A stretch of 64,000 nucleotides of DNA from NCBI GenBank assembly GCA_016717655.1, contig JADKFC010000010.1, positions 152,025 through 216,024 of the forward strand. Direction: 5' to 3'. The position numbers and the translations under genes were made by a program. Positions 18,585 to 28,474 of this stretch are shown here, piece after piece. The notes below the pieces were generated by a model. That model had not been told where the DNA came from. It searched no databases and was given only the letters and a program-made list of their open reading frames with translations. This DNA comes from Saprospiraceae bacterium. GTDB taxonomy: Bacteria; Bacteroidota; Bacteroidia; Chitinophagales; Saprospiraceae. Position 1 is the stretch's first letter. Every line of letters begins with the position of its first letter.

Positions 18585-20381
18585 TTACGGTTTTGTGATC
18601 TTCAATTCATCAAACATGCGATTCAAAGGAGACAGGTCGAATTTTTTATTTTTTAAGTAAGTATAATCATCTCGCATAAGGTCTTCACCGCTGTAAGCTG
18701 CACGGATTATTTCTTTGCGCCTCTGCTGATAAATTTCTTTGGCTTTTTCAAATTCGTTGTTGTACAAATACAGGTGGGCAAGATTGATGGCCATGTTGTG
18801 GTCTTCGGGATAGATTGCATTTCCTCTTTTAAAATATTTCAAAGAGCTTTTAAAATCTTTAATTTCGAATAAGTACCAGCCAATTTCTGAAATCAGAGAA
18901 CCGGCTATCTGTAGGGTATCCACATTTGTTATTTTAATAGAGGGGGGATAAGGTTTATCCTCTACGGTTCGAGTGTATCCTGTGATATTTCCGTTGTGGT
19001 CTTTGATAAATTCTTTAACAGCCCTAAATTCTACATTAAAGAAGCTGGTAGGAGAAGTAAAATGCATTTTGGCGAAGGTCCAGGGTGTAAAGAAATGGTA
19101 TTCATTGTCTTTTTTTCCCACGCCGGCCCATGTATTGTCAAAGAGGTAGATGCCTTCATAGGATTGCAATAATTTTTCGTCAATGGAGATGCTGGTTTTT
19201 CTCTTGGGTTCATTGTAAAAATTTTTCCATCCATAGGCTTTGGCTACGCTGTTGATCACTTCACCAAGGATTTTAAAACTTTCTGTATTGAGGAAAATGA
19301 CAACACCGTACCCATCTGTAAGACTGCCGTAAAATTGTCCGCAAAAGCCATCATTGCCTGCGCCGTGTTGGAAATACAATGCCCCATCGTGGTCTTCAAT
19401 GAAGGTACCCATGGCTGCGCTTTGATCAATATGTGCAGTCAAATGGAGTTTAACCATCTCTTCATTGAGTACTTTGGAGGGTTTGCCCTGATAGGCTAGC
19501 TGCATGTCTATGATGTATTCACATAGATCGCTCGGTGTCATCCAAAGTCCGGCGGCAGCTTGCTCTGGATAGACATGAAATTTTCCGTCAATTGGCAGCC
19601 CGTCGTTGTTGTAAGCTGAAGCACATTTATGGCGAAAATCCTCAGATGGTGGTTGGGCATAGGTACTGTTGACCATGCCGATAGGTCTTAATACATTGGC
19701 ATACATCCAGTCTTCGTAGGGTTGTTGAACATGGTCTGTAAGTATAATTTGTGAAATAGAGGTTCCCCCTCCGGAGTATTGAAATCTAAGACCAGGTTCA
19801 AATTGACTGCGCACTGCAGGTGTAAATGATGGAGGGATGCCATCTAAGACCTGCAAGAGACTGGGCACGGGACCTTTAATGTCGTGGCCGGGAAAACCAT
19901 GAACCGTTAGTCCGGCGGTGTGACTCAACAAATGAGTCAGTGTTATTTTTTTACCATTTGACAGTGAGTCGTATGGAAATTTCCACGACTTTAAGTAAGC
20001 ATTGATATCGGTATTTAAGTCGAGTTTTCCATCCTGCACCAATTTTAAGATACCCACGGCATTGAGTGATTTTGAAATCGAACCGGGCTCAAACAGGGTT
20101 TCAGTAGTCACCGGTCTTTTTTCTTCTTCATCGGCCCAGCCATAACCTTTAGCCCAGGCTATTTTATGATCCTTAATAACTGCCAGGCTCAGTCCTTTTA
20201 CATTGTACAAGGCCATTCGATCCAGAATGTGTACAGGATTTTCGTCATTTATCAGAATGGAACCACAAATATTGTTTTCAACCTCTTTTATTTTTTGCAG
20301 GGTTTCCTGCGTATAGGAATTTTGTGCATTCAATTGAACGAATAAAAAAGCAAAGGCAAAAATGGGTAAAAGGTATCTCAT
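18585..20381 (-). CDS. secreted class-C beta-lactamase-like serine hydrolase with TPR tail
   Basis: From ATG 20381 (MRYLLPIFAFAFLFVQLNAQ, a signal peptide) the product is 598 residues. The serine hydrolase domain has SxxK as S-I-S-K at about 101-104, a YSG motif where the family has Tyr-x-Asn/Ser, and HGAGNDG in place of the KTG box, the pattern of esterase/peptidase-type members rather than true beta-lactamases. After a linker domain, the last about 120 residues hold tetratricopeptide-like helices (FKSSLKYFKRGNAIYPEDHN, then YLYNNEFEKAKEIYQQ). Such fusions are frequent in Bacteroidota; substrate unknown. I trimmed 42 residues from the longest frame because they precede the signal peptide. 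Confidence 0.85.
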   Translation of the reverse strand: MRYLLPIFAFAFLFVQLNAQNSYTQETLQKIKEVENNICGSILINDENPVHILDRMALYNVKGLSLAVIKDHKIAWAKGYGWADEEEKRPVTTETLFEPGSISKSLNAVGILKLVQDGKLDLNTDINAYLKSWKFPYDSLSNGKKITLTHLLSHTAGLTVHGFPGHDIKGPVPSLLQVLDGIPPSFTPAVRSQFEPGLRFQYSGGGTSISQIILTDHVQQPYEDWMYANVLRPIGMVNSTYAQPPSEDFRHKCASAYNNDGLPIDGKFHVYPEQAAAGLWMTPSDLCEYIIDMQLAYQGKPSKVLNEEMVKLHLTAHIDQSAAMGTFIEDHDGALYFQHGAGNDGFCGQFYGSLTDGYGVVIFLNTESFKILGEVINSVAKAYGWKNFYNEPKRKTSISIDEKLLQSYEGIYLFDNTWAGVGKKDNEYHFFTPWTFAKMHFTSPTSFFNVEFRAVKEFIKDHNGNITGYTRTVEDKPYPPSIKITNVDTLQIAGSLISEIGWYLFEIKDFKSSLKYFKRGNAIYPEDHNMAINLAHLYLYNNEFEKAKEIYQQRRKEIIRAAYSGEDLMRDDYTYLKNKKFDLSPLNRMFDELKITKP

Positions 20382-20470
20382 GAAGTTGATTACTGTTTGA
20401 ACAAAGATAGGTAAAGATAGCTGAATATGCTTTGGAGTGCTAACTTTACAGCCGAAAACAAATTTACAAG

Positions 20471-21000
20471 ATGACTTTTGATCAATATACCATAAGACCT
20501 TTAACACAGGAGGATTTGATTCCTTATTTTCAGCTTGTAGACGAGAATCGTCAACGACTTGAAGATTTTTTTACGGGTACCGTTTCAAGGACAAAGACAC
20601 TGGAAGACGCCCGTACTTTTTTAACTGATATTACACAGCGGGCCCTGGATAAAACTTATTTTCCTTATGTCATCGAAGACAGCTTGAAACAAAAAATTGC
20701 AGGGTTTTTGGATATAAAAATATTGAATGGAATATTCCAAAGGCTGAATTGGGTTTGTACATTGACAAGGCTTATGCTCATAAAGGCATTGCCACTAAAG
20801 CCTTTCAGTTGTTTTGTGAAAACTGTTTTGAAGAGTATAAATTTCAAAAACTTTTTTTAAGGACTCATCACAGCAATACTGATGCACGGCGTGTAGCTGA
20901 AAAAAGCGGCTTTGAAATTGAAGGAACCATCCGAAAAGATTATAAAACTACTTCGGGAGAAATTGTTGACTTGATTTATTACGGAAGAATTAGTGAATAA
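20471..21000 (+). pseudogene. GNAT acetyltransferase (RimJ/RimL type), one frameshift
   Basis: The frame from ATG 20471 (MTFDQYTIRPLTQEDL) is broken in an A run near 20712; adding one A yields 176 residues through KNIEWNIPKAELGLYIDKAY to GEIVDLIYYGRISE. The acetyl-CoA loop region is HKGIATKAFQLFC and the typical NTDARRVAEKSGFEIEG motif follows, so this is a RimJ/RimL-like N-acetyltransferase. It is divergent from the serine hydrolase. The break is again in a homopolymer, so probably a consensus error. Confidence 0.78.
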
Positions 21001-21363
21001 CTTCAGACCAACAAAGATTGAAAGTTTCAATACTTAAAGAGCCGGTATTTTTCCATCTGATTGACATCTTACCCATTGTTTGAAAGCAGGTTCTTGTATA
21101 ATAAGACTTTCGTGAGGATGCCCAAAAAACAAACCTGAATCCAGCAATATATGGTAGAAATTTGGTATGAGGAATTAGATATTACATCTATTAAAGATTA
21201 ATTTTTGAGTTCAATAATTTAGGTAGCCCATTCTTCATTGAGAAGAGAATAATCGATTTTTGGGAAGAAAGAAATGGTTTTTTTGTGGGAAGTAAAGGCG
21301 ATGAAGAAGTTGTTGAATTCTAAGAGGAAGGATTTATACTTTAACTGGTATAAGCGTTTTTTT
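21001..21363. other. intergenic region, nothing recognised
   Basis: About 360 bp between the acetyltransferase and a convergent lipoprotein gene. AT-rich, with stop codons in all frames; short coding-like fragments cannot be tied to any family. No strong terminator hairpin was seen. Confidence 0.4.
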
Positions 21364-22278
21364 TTATTTCAATTTATGGATGGTTTTAGTAGCTTGGTCA
21401 TATTTGTATAAATTCATCTCGCGGTCAAGGAGTAATAACTTAGAACTTCCATCTAAGCTATAGGTGTAAAAGTAAAAGATTATATTTTCAGGTTTTGTAG
21501 CCTTTTCAATGACGGCCTTGTAGGTGCCATCATCAATTATGGTAATTTTTTTGTACTTGATGGGAAGCAATTCTTTGCCTTCCATATTGATAACACCCCA
21601 TACATTCTCTGATTCGTTTTTTTGGCGAATGAAAATCACATTCAAATTTTTATATTTGGCATATTGTTCTTCAGCCATGCCCAGAGGAGGGCTGCTATCT
21701 TCTGTGTAAAAATTCATGTGGTTGAAAGGCCCGATTTTAGCTTTGCTTTTTATATTGTACAGATAATACTCATCTTTATATCCATCTTGTTTTATCAGGG
21801 CAATTAAAGCAGAATTATTTACAAAGCCTATATCTTCAAATGATTCTTCAAATAACTGTTGGTTGTTAAAGTTGTACAAATAACTGCGGAGATCGTTATT
21901 TTTTTCTTTCATTATTTTCACAATGGTTTTGCTATGTTCGTCTATTTCAAGCGCGTAACACTCCACAAAATCAAAAATTGTTTTGCCATTGTGATCAAAT
22001 ACAGCGAGTTCTTTTTTATCATTTCTTACCAGATAATATTCAATAAACTTATACCCTGAAGTGGGGCCCTCTTCTCTGGGAGGCAATATTTTGCGGGCTT
22101 TGTCATGCAATATATAGATGTTGTGGTAGATGGAATCAATGAGTAATTTGCCGGATTTTGATATTACACCAAATTTATTTCCGGTAGCATTGAAAATTTT
22201 ATTGGTATGAACAGAATTTTGAGACCCGCAGGAAAGAGCCAAGAGTAAAAAGGTAAAAATCAAATATCTGGACATCAA
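21364..22278 (-). CDS. lipoprotein with WG-like repeats
   Basis: A 304-residue protein whose signal peptide ends in a lipobox (LLALSCGS, Cys near 17), so it is expected to be lipid-anchored. The rest is composed of beta-rich units resembling WG/KWG repeats (GNKFGVISKSGKLLIDSIY; NVWGVINMEGKELLPIKYKK), each ending in a turn. Such repeat proteins are common in Bacteroidota, role unknown. It stands alone with convergent and tandem neighbours. Confidence 0.7.
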   Translation of the reverse strand: MMSRYLIFTFLLLALSCGSQNSVHTNKIFNATGNKFGVISKSGKLLIDSIYHNIYILHDKARKILPPREEGPTSGYKFIEYYLVRNDKKELAVFDHNGKTIFDFVECYALEIDEHSKTIVKIMKEKNNDLRSYLYNFNNQQLFEESFEDIGFVNNSALIALIKQDGYKDEYYLYNIKSKAKIGPFNHMNFYTEDSSPPLGMAEEQYAKYKNLNVIFIRQKNESENVWGVINMEGKELLPIKYKKITIIDDGTYKAVIEKATKPENIIFYFYTYSLDGSSKLLLLDREMNLYKYDQATKTIHKLK

Positions 22279-22364
22279 TTATTATTTTACTTTTATAAAA
22301 ATATTTTATAAGTGTTGTGTGGAGAAGGACTGAACTTGGCGCTGAACAGCGCCTGGGTAGCCTA

Positions 22365-22829
22365 TTAAAGTTTTTTCCAAAACACAATTTTATCTTCACC
22401 CTCACTCCAAAAGTCTCTGATGATGGCCTCCCTGGTATAATCCATTTTCGCATAGAAATGATTGGCGGCATGCTGTGCCGGGTGAGAAGAGGTTTCTACA
22501 ATGAGGATTCTTGCCTCTTTATGTTTTAGCAATTGTTCAATATACTGCATCATTTCTCCGGCAATTCCACTGCCCTGAAATTCCTTTTTCACACCAAGGG
22601 CAAGTAAATTGTAAGTACCCACAGTGAGTTTTTCCGGAACGCAGTAGACAATTGCTACTGGTGTATTTTTTTCTACATAAGTAAACCAGATATCTTCTGT
22701 GTCTGGATTGTTGAAGTAATCAGCCATCATTTCATCCAAATATTCCGAGGGGAAAAGTTCACATGAATCGACCACTTCTTTCAAATGAGTAACATCGGTA
22801 TTTATGACGGGTCTTATTTTTTCACTCAT
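22365..22829 (-). CDS. GNAT family N-acetyltransferase
   Basis: From ATG 22829 (MSEKIRPVINTDVTHLKEVV) the product is 154 residues. The acetyl-CoA motif is LGVKKEFQGSGIAGEMMQYIE and the C-terminal part has AANHFYAKMDYTREAIIRDFW, both typical of GNAT proteins. Substrate not deducible. Ten extra upstream codons are possible but less likely. Confidence 0.85.
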   Translation of the reverse strand: MSEKIRPVINTDVTHLKEVVDSCELFPSEYLDEMMADYFNNPDTEDIWFTYVEKNTPVAIVYCVPEKLTVGTYNLLALGVKKEFQGSGIAGEMMQYIEQLLKHKEARILIVETSSHPAQHAANHFYAKMDYTREAIIRDFWSEGEDKIVFWKKL

Positions 22830-22894
22830 TTTAAGTAGTTGATATTTGTTTGATTGCAAAGGTATTAAATCTCATTTTTTTGTACTGTTTCTCA

Positions 22895-23887
22895 TCAAGG
22901 CCTGATGGTAATTTTATGTATGGTCGCTACCTTTTTTCCTTTTGTTAGACCTGGCGTAAACTTCAGTTCTTTGATCATGTTGGTGATGGCATTGAGGGTT
23001 TCGAGATCTGAAAAGCCGATGTGGTTTTTAATGGGATCAAAGAGGTAATCATTTCCTCCCTGGTTCATGATTTCAAATCTGTTGCTCTGGCCCTCCAGGA
23101 AGTCGTAGTACCAGAATACTTTTTGATTGGTGTAGATGTTGGCTGCCTCTCCGGTAGGGGTAATTTGGAAGTAGATTTCCAGGGGTAAATTGTTGTCGGG
23201 GTATACAAATCGGGTACTGAATTTTTCTTTAAACAATAGATTAACAATGGCGCCAATTTCTGTGGATTGGTTCAGTTTGGGAAGATCGTCAAGGTCTGAT
23301 AAGGCGACGCCACCCACTAATTGGGCAAAATCGAGGCGAATTTTTTGATTATCTCTCACCACTGCATAAATAGAATCCAACTGGCCGTTTTGGGATTTTC
23401 CGAGGGTCTTGCTGTAGGCCAGGTAGAGGATGTTGCGACTTAAGATTTGTCCCAGGCGGGTCTGTTTTTCTGCTATTTCTTTGGGCTGGAATTCTGGCAT
23501 AAAATCAATGTATACAAAATTTGTTGTTGTGTTGAGAAGAGTATCTGCTTGTTCCAACATACACTCTTCAAATAAATTTTTATAATTGTGGGACTGGATT
23601 TCTAACGGAAATCTCAAGCTAATGTCTTTAAATGCCATTTTGTAAATTGATTTGTCTTGAGACATATCATCATACGTTGTGATTTTTTGTATGGTAAGGT
23701 CCTCATTGTTTGAAGAAATTGCATATGTTTTTTGGTATTTTTTTTCAGGGAGAAAGTCGTAGTTAGCTAATTCTTTTCCAACCTTATTGATGCTGTCAAT
23801 GGAATGAGTAAGATTGATTTGGGTAAAACCAGTTGCTGACATAGACAAGAGCAAGGTCAGTACTGTCGTTATTTTTGTAAGGTTCAT
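22895..23887 (-). CDS. secreted hypothetical protein
   Basis: From ATG 23887 (MNLTKITTVLTLLLSMSATG) there is a signal peptide followed by about 310 residues without recognised domain. The sequence is mixed alpha/beta with many charged residues and ends KKVATIHKITIRP. It is 68 bp downstream of the alpha/beta-hydrolase gene on the same strand, so they may share a transcript. I do not recognise the family. Confidence 0.7.
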   Translation of the reverse strand: MNLTKITTVLTLLLSMSATGFTQINLTHSIDSINKVGKELANYDFLPEKKYQKTYAISSNNEDLTIQKITTYDDMSQDKSIYKMAFKDISLRFPLEIQSHNYKNLFEECMLEQADTLLNTTTNFVYIDFMPEFQPKEIAEKQTRLGQILSRNILYLAYSKTLGKSQNGQLDSIYAVVRDNQKIRLDFAQLVGGVALSDLDDLPKLNQSTEIGAIVNLLFKEKFSTRFVYPDNNLPLEIYFQITPTGEAANIYTNQKVFWYYDFLEGQSNRFEIMNQGGNDYLFDPIKNHIGFSDLETLNAITNMIKELKFTPGLTKGKKVATIHKITIRP

Positions 23888-23955
23888 GGATATTTTTTTA
23901 AATTGATTATGGTTGATAAATAATTTGGGATGACAAGTTAACGATTTGCATAACT

Positions 23956-24888
23956 TTATTGTTTCAATAACCAATTGATTAACTCATCATTGTCTACAAT
24001 GCTCCAGGAATGGGGATGTCTTTTTTGATCGGGTTTTCTGTATCCTTTGTTGTGGGTTATAATGAGTTCTGCCTTTTGATTTCCCAATCTATTGAGTTCA
24101 TTGATCATGGCAGAACAGGCAGTTACATTCATGCTGGTGAGGTCTGCACTGCGTTCTTTTAACCACCAGCTTACATCAGGTTCTGTATAGATGCGAATAG
24201 GGGTGTTTATCAACTTTTTAATAGCACTTTGGGTAGTGTCTGAAAAAGAGTAGGGTGATAGTTGGTAGTACCGGTTAAGATGGGTCGAAGGAGTGCCACC
24301 GGTTTCCTTTTCAAGTCTTGCTATCATATAAATATTTTCCTGAGAGGCTTCTTTTTCTTTTGAAAGTCGGATGTCTCTTTTTGCTGAATTGTAAAATCTT
24401 TCAAAATCGAGCGGGGGATCAATAGCAAAGATCGCTGAAGGTTTTGTGTTAGCATTTTCTGCATATTGAATGGCGCAACTTCCACCTATCGAAAAGCCGC
24501 CAACAAAATATTTTTGACCCTCCAGCTTATTTTTAGTGACAACATCTTTGATGATGGTAGCTAAGGCAAGTTGACTGAGACTGTCTACGCCCAGTGATAA
24601 AACACCATCCTGAAAAGTAGGAATGATGGTCAATATATTATTTTGGGCCAGTTTAATAGGCAGGTCGGTTTGTTGCATGACTTTTTCAGCCGATTCACCA
24701 AAGCCAGGCATCAGTAATAAATAGCCTACACACGGTTGATTGTTGGGATAAATAAGAGTATAACAATTGGAGCTTGTGTCCCTCTTGTCAAGAAAAACTT
24801 TCTCAATTTTAGGTAAGTCGATGGTTTGGGCGAAACTGTGAATAGTAGTTATAATACAGATGAAGAGCAGGGTTGTGTGTTTGGGCAT
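23956..24888 (-). CDS. secreted alpha/beta-hydrolase-like protein
   Basis: From ATG 24888 (MPKHTTLLFICIITTIHSFAQ, signal peptide) the product is 310 residues. The strand-loop LLLMPGFGESAEKV (oxyanion region), the nucleophile elbow GFSIGGSCAI, an Asp in AIDPPLDF and a late His (RHPHSWSIVDND) match an alpha/beta-hydrolase layout. Probably periplasmic or outer-membrane associated; substrate unknown. Confidence 0.78.
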   Translation of the reverse strand: MPKHTTLLFICIITTIHSFAQTIDLPKIEKVFLDKRDTSSNCYTLIYPNNQPCVGYLLLMPGFGESAEKVMQQTDLPIKLAQNNILTIIPTFQDGVLSLGVDSLSQLALATIIKDVVTKNKLEGQKYFVGGFSIGGSCAIQYAENANTKPSAIFAIDPPLDFERFYNSAKRDIRLSKEKEASQENIYMIARLEKETGGTPSTHLNRYYQLSPYSFSDTTQSAIKKLINTPIRIYTEPDVSWWLKERSADLTSMNVTACSAMINELNRLGNQKAELIITHNKGYRKPDQKRHPHSWSIVDNDELINWLLKQ

Positions 24889-25145
24889 GGGAGGGTTAGA
24901 AATGAAGATCAATTCAATGAAATTGTCAGATAATGTGTCATTGTTTAGCGGACTAAATTATTTTATTTATGCTTAATTTTTTGAAGAGAGTTCACTGTTT
25001 TAAAAGTTAGCTTTTCAAATATAGTCGTTTACAAACATTTATTAAATATTTATACTCGTATAAAATGGCTCCTCTTAACTTATGATGTTATTTGAAAGGA
25101 AAAAAGATAATCTTATGGTTTCTCATCACAATACGCATCCATTTT

Positions 25146-25346
25146 TCAGTCGGTAATCTCAAGTTGAAAGATAATTTCTACTGTAGTCTCAAATACTCTG
25201 GCCATTTTTAAAGCCAAGGCAGTTGAGGGGACAAATTTGCCTGTTTCGATAGAATTTACTGCTTGTCGTGATACTCCTATTTTCAAGGCGAGGTCTGCTT
25301 GAGTCCAGTTCTTCTTTGCCCTTTCCACTTTAATCGTATTTTTCAT
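25146..25346 (-). CDS. small XRE-family HTH regulator
   Basis: A 66-residue protein that is all helix-turn-helix (LKIGVSRQAVNSIETGKFVP) with a C-terminal tail VEIIFQLEITD. The ATG at 25346 gives MKNTIKVERAKKNWTQADLA; an ATG two codons earlier is equally possible. It overlaps the end of the preceding membrane-protein gene, so the two are co-translated. This pairing of a membrane protein with a mini-XRE regulator is a frequent autoregulated cassette in Bacteroidota and Firmicutes. Confidence 0.85.
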   Translation of the reverse strand: MKNTIKVERAKKNWTQADLALKIGVSRQAVNSIETGKFVPSTALALKMARVFETTVEIIFQLEITD

Positions 25347-25821
25347 TCTCAATGTTGTATTTACGTTTTGAAATGAAAAGTCCGATGAAGTAAAATATAA
25401 AGAAGTAGGGAATTAAATACCTGTAGCCCCAATTCACCATGTTCAAAGTTATTACAAGGTCAAGTAGTCCTAAGGTCATAATCAATATTAGCCCTAGCGA
25501 GAAGGCTATAACAATAGCTTCCATTTGGACTCGTATTTGGACTTCGTCCATAAAATAGATGCTTCTGAAATACTTGTAGATAAATGTGGCAAAAGCCAAT
25601 AATGTAACAATAGTCAATACTATTCCTGCTTCTTTTGGAACTTCATATGATTTTAACACAAATAAACTTCCTACATAGCTTAAACACCAAATTATAGCAT
25701 AGACTGTAACACGGTTACCTAAATGATTTTTTTGCTTATCCATGGTTGAAATGATAACTAATTCTGGCATAAAGATAAGTAAACATTTCAAAAAGACAAG
25801 TATAATCGACAAAATGTACAT
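25330..25821 (-). CDS. four-helix membrane protein partner of XRE regulator
   Basis: A 163-residue membrane protein with hydrophobic segments near 3-20, 42-60, 70-90 and 105-150, ending in a basic tail. It resembles, in size and context, DUF2178-type membrane proteins encoded next to small XRE regulators, but I cannot confirm the family. The overlapping regulator gene downstream indicates a single operon. Confidence 0.65.
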   Translation of the reverse strand: MYILSIILVFLKCLLIFMPELVIISTMDKQKNHLGNRVTVYAIIWCLSYVGSLFVLKSYEVPKEAGIVLTIVTLLAFATFIYKYFRSIYFMDEVQIRVQMEAIVIAFSLGLILIMTLGLLDLVITLNMVNWGYRYLIPYFFIFYFIGLFISKRKYNIENEKYD

Positions 25822-26053
25822 AAAAAAAATAAGTGATTGGCAGTCAATACGATAAAATGCTAAAAGGATGTGATATTAACGTTTAATCGGGAGGATTGGT
25901 ATTTTTGATGAAATAAGCCGAAGATGGGTAACATTGACCATGCCATATTGTAGGACTTAAATGCTGGATGCAGATTTTCTTAAATGAAAAATAGGAAAAG
26001 AAGGTTGGGTGTATTGCTAGATTTCAGCTGCTAGAAGATATGTTCTTTAAATG

Positions 26054-26090
26054 GCTGTCAGGTTTACATCCTATAGTAAAACCTGACAGC
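26054..26090 (-). terminator. 12-bp stem hairpin 3' of the secreted 266-aa gene
   Basis: Perfect arms GCTGTCAGGTTT (26054-26065) and AAACCTGACAGC (26079-26090) with a 13-nt loop, 20 bp beyond the stop of the minus-strand gene at 26111. There is no clear U run on that strand, so termination or transcript-end protection is inferred from position. Confidence 0.55.
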
Positions 26091-26110
26091 TCATAGAGGC
26101 AAAATGCTAA

Positions 26111-26911
26111 TTAATCGGTTACATCAACCAATTCCCAAAGTTCCTGGGATGAAAGATCTCTGAGTTCTCTCAACTTGGCATTTAAGGCATTTATATCTTC
26201 TTTGGGATACACTTTTTTATACTCATCTGCCAGTCCTGTTTTGCCACTTGCCCATGAAAGTGCCTGGTCTAGGGTAGAAAAGCTGAAAGAGACGGTAAAA
26301 TTGCTTTCACTACCCACATTGGTAGCATAGGTGCGTTTCCAAACATTAAATCCTTTTAATTCTCCTGCTTTGACACATTCATCGATTACCGGCTTGAGGG
26401 TTTCCAATAATTTTTCGTAGGCATCATGGCTACCTGGTTTTGCTTTAATAAGATTTAGTTGTACGTATTCACCGGGCAACAGATTAATGCCTGTGCCCAA
26501 TCTATAGGTATACAAATCGGTTGCCGTAATGGTGCGATTATTGCCTAATGAGGTTAAAAAATCGCTGATTTCTTTTACACTCAATTCTCTAACCCCAGAA
26601 TCCCAGGTGCCTTCTGCTTTCATTTCCACGCCACTTGGAAAAACGGACAGGGTGGCATAGTCATAGTCGACATTCATACCACGTGGATACGCCCTTCTAT
26701 AAAGCTGCCAGGAATTGATGGTTTTGTTGGCTTTTCTGGCATTGGCCAATTTTTTGGAGGTTTTCATGTCGATCAAAAAACTCTCGTTCATGTGGGGTTT
26801 TATTTTTATAAAATTCACCTCACCATAAGGGTTTTGCGCCTTACATGGAGTAAAATTGGATGAAAAGGTAGTTAACACAACTACCAATAAGGTCATAATA
26901 AGTGTTTTCAT
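26111..26911 (-). CDS. secreted hypothetical protein with two related halves
   Basis: A 266-residue protein with a signal peptide (MKTLIMTLLVVVLTTFSSNF, mature start near AQNPYGEV). The sequence contains two similar halves: VNFIKIKPHMNESFLIDMKT...SWQLYRRAYP and VQLNLIKAKPGSHDAYEKLL...GFNVWKRTYA, consistent with a duplicated ferredoxin-like/dimeric alpha-beta-barrel unit. That interpretation comes from the internal repeat only. Function unknown. Confidence 0.75.
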   Translation of the reverse strand: MKTLIMTLLVVVLTTFSSNFTPCKAQNPYGEVNFIKIKPHMNESFLIDMKTSKKLANARKANKTINSWQLYRRAYPRGMNVDYDYATLSVFPSGVEMKAEGTWDSGVRELSVKEISDFLTSLGNNRTITATDLYTYRLGTGINLLPGEYVQLNLIKAKPGSHDAYEKLLETLKPVIDECVKAGELKGFNVWKRTYATNVGSESNFTVSFSFSTLDQALSWASGKTGLADEYKKVYPKEDINALNAKLRELRDLSSQELWELVDVTD

Positions 26912-27180
26912 TTTAACTAAGATTTATGGTTGATAAAATATTTCATACATTTTTTTTGTCCTAAATCTGGGGGAATTAGGGGTGAATGACGGTTGAGAAG
27001 CTACTTTCCTTTTACAAAGAGAGGAAGGATGTTTTGTGAAATTAATGGTACAAAGTTATGGGCAGACGAAGCGGAGTAGATAGGACAATTCAACTGAAAG
27101 TGAGGAAAATTCTTGTATTTATAGGGTAAATTATGATCGGTGGTAGTAAAAATTGATCATTTCTACAGGCTTCCTTCCGG

Positions 27181-27650
27181 CATCTTCGATTTCGTGTTGT
27201 AACATCGAAACCCCGTTGGGGTTTGGAATGTGTCACCCCTACGGGGTTCGGTCTGGCATCTTCGATGGTGTTTTGTAATATGGAAACCCCGTTGGGGTTT
27301 GGAATGTGTCACCCCTACGGGGTTCGGTCTGGCATCTTCGATGGTGTTTTGTAATATGGAAACCCCGTTGGGGTTTGGTGATGTCACCCCTACGGGGTTC
27401 GGTCTGGCATCTTCGATGGTGTTTTGTAATATGGAAACCCCGTTGGGGTTTGGAACGTGTCACCCCTACGGGGTTCGGTCTGGCGTGTGCGATGGTGATT
27501 TGTAACATCGAAACCCCGTTGGGGTTTAGTAATGTCACCCCTACGGGGTTCCATAAGGCATCTTCGATGGTGTTTTGTAATATGGAAACCCCGTTGGGGT
27601 TTTATTATTGTCGCCTCTGTGAGGTTAGAATAGTGTCACCCCGTTGGGGT
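27181..27650. repeat. 75-76 bp tandem repeat, about six copies, two hairpins per unit
   Basis: Units begin with CATCTTCGATGGTG-like words at 27181, 27257, 27333, 27408, 27484 (variant) and 27559, spaced 75-76 bp. Each holds two GC hairpins, AAACCCCgttGGGGTTT and ACCCCtacGGGGT, about 38 bp apart, joined by nearly constant linkers. Copies diverge toward the right end, where half-units remain to 27650. The repeats lack stop codons in several frames, so the apparent proteins on both strands (METPLGF... and similar) are spurious. Spacers are alike, so this is not a CRISPR. Similar CCCCGTTGGGG palindromes occur in other Bacteroidota intergenic regions. Confidence 0.9.
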
Positions 27651-27780
27651 TTATTGTGGGAACCGTATATTGGGTATTTAAAACCAATTCAAAAAATGAC
27701 TATTGGCATTTTTTGGTTATCGCGGATCATATCTGAAGAAAAGAAATTGCTAATATGTAACTTTTGGTCTTAGGGACAAT

Positions 27781-28365
27781 TTATTTATAATTGATAATTT
27801 GTTTATAAATGTCCTCACACATAACCTTAACACCATCTTTAAATACTGCCGGAGTTTGTCCTCGCTGGAAGGTCGACAGTTCACTGTAAACAATGCCTTC
27901 GATTACCCCACTTTTTTGGCCATCTGAGTATACAACTGCCTGATAGGATATTTTTGATTCCAGTTCAAAATTAGTGGTTGTTTGTGGATTGTTAGCAGGA
28001 CCGGTGTCAAGGGTTTTGAAAGATTTTTTATTCCAGTCTGGCTTCACTTTTACCAGGACCAGACTGATACCGTTTTGACTAAATGTGTTGCTCATTTTTA
28101 CTTCGGTATAAGTAGGTTCAAATGTTGTTTTCAAAACGTCTTCCAATGTACGGCGAAATTGAACCACTGTCATTTTTTTAATATCGGCTGATTTAATTAG
28201 TATTGTGTCTTTTACATTGGGGTCGAAGACAATTGTAAGTGGTTTGTCGATATTGGTTTTATACGCAGTAATGAAGGGTTGGGTAGTAAAATACCGGACA
28301 GTTGGCAAATTACATCCAAAACTTAGGCAAGCGCAAAAAAAGCTATAAAGTCCTAAACTCTTCAT
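27781..28365 (-). CDS. putative lipoprotein, unknown function
   Basis: A 194-residue protein with a short signal and a lipobox-like LSFGCN (Cys near 18). The remainder is beta-rich, with a long Thr/Lys-rich centre and GVKVMCEDIYKQIINYK at the C-terminus. No family recognised. Its 3' end lies just right of the hairpin tandem repeat. Confidence 0.65.
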   Translation of the reverse strand: MKSLGLYSFFCACLSFGCNLPTVRYFTTQPFITAYKTNIDKPLTIVFDPNVKDTILIKSADIKKMTVVQFRRTLEDVLKTTFEPTYTEVKMSNTFSQNGISLVLVKVKPDWNKKSFKTLDTGPANNPQTTTNFELESKISYQAVVYSDGQKSGVIEGIVYSELSTFQRGQTPAVFKDGVKVMCEDIYKQIINYK

Positions 28366-28474
28366 TGAGAAATTTAAATGAGTGTTTTTTAATTTTTGGA
28401 TATTTTACTCCTTATTGTGTTTGTAATGTAGGAGGTGTCCAGATTGTTTTTTGTTTATACGAAAGTTTGTGTCG

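Noticed and set aside
27181..27650. Possible CRISPR array
   Set aside because: Regular spacing of 75-76 bp, but both halves of each unit are repeated; there are no unique spacers and no cas genes.
27230..27773. Proteins encoded by the tandem repeat
   Set aside because: Open on both strands because the repeat lacks stops; low-complexity repeats of the DNA unit.
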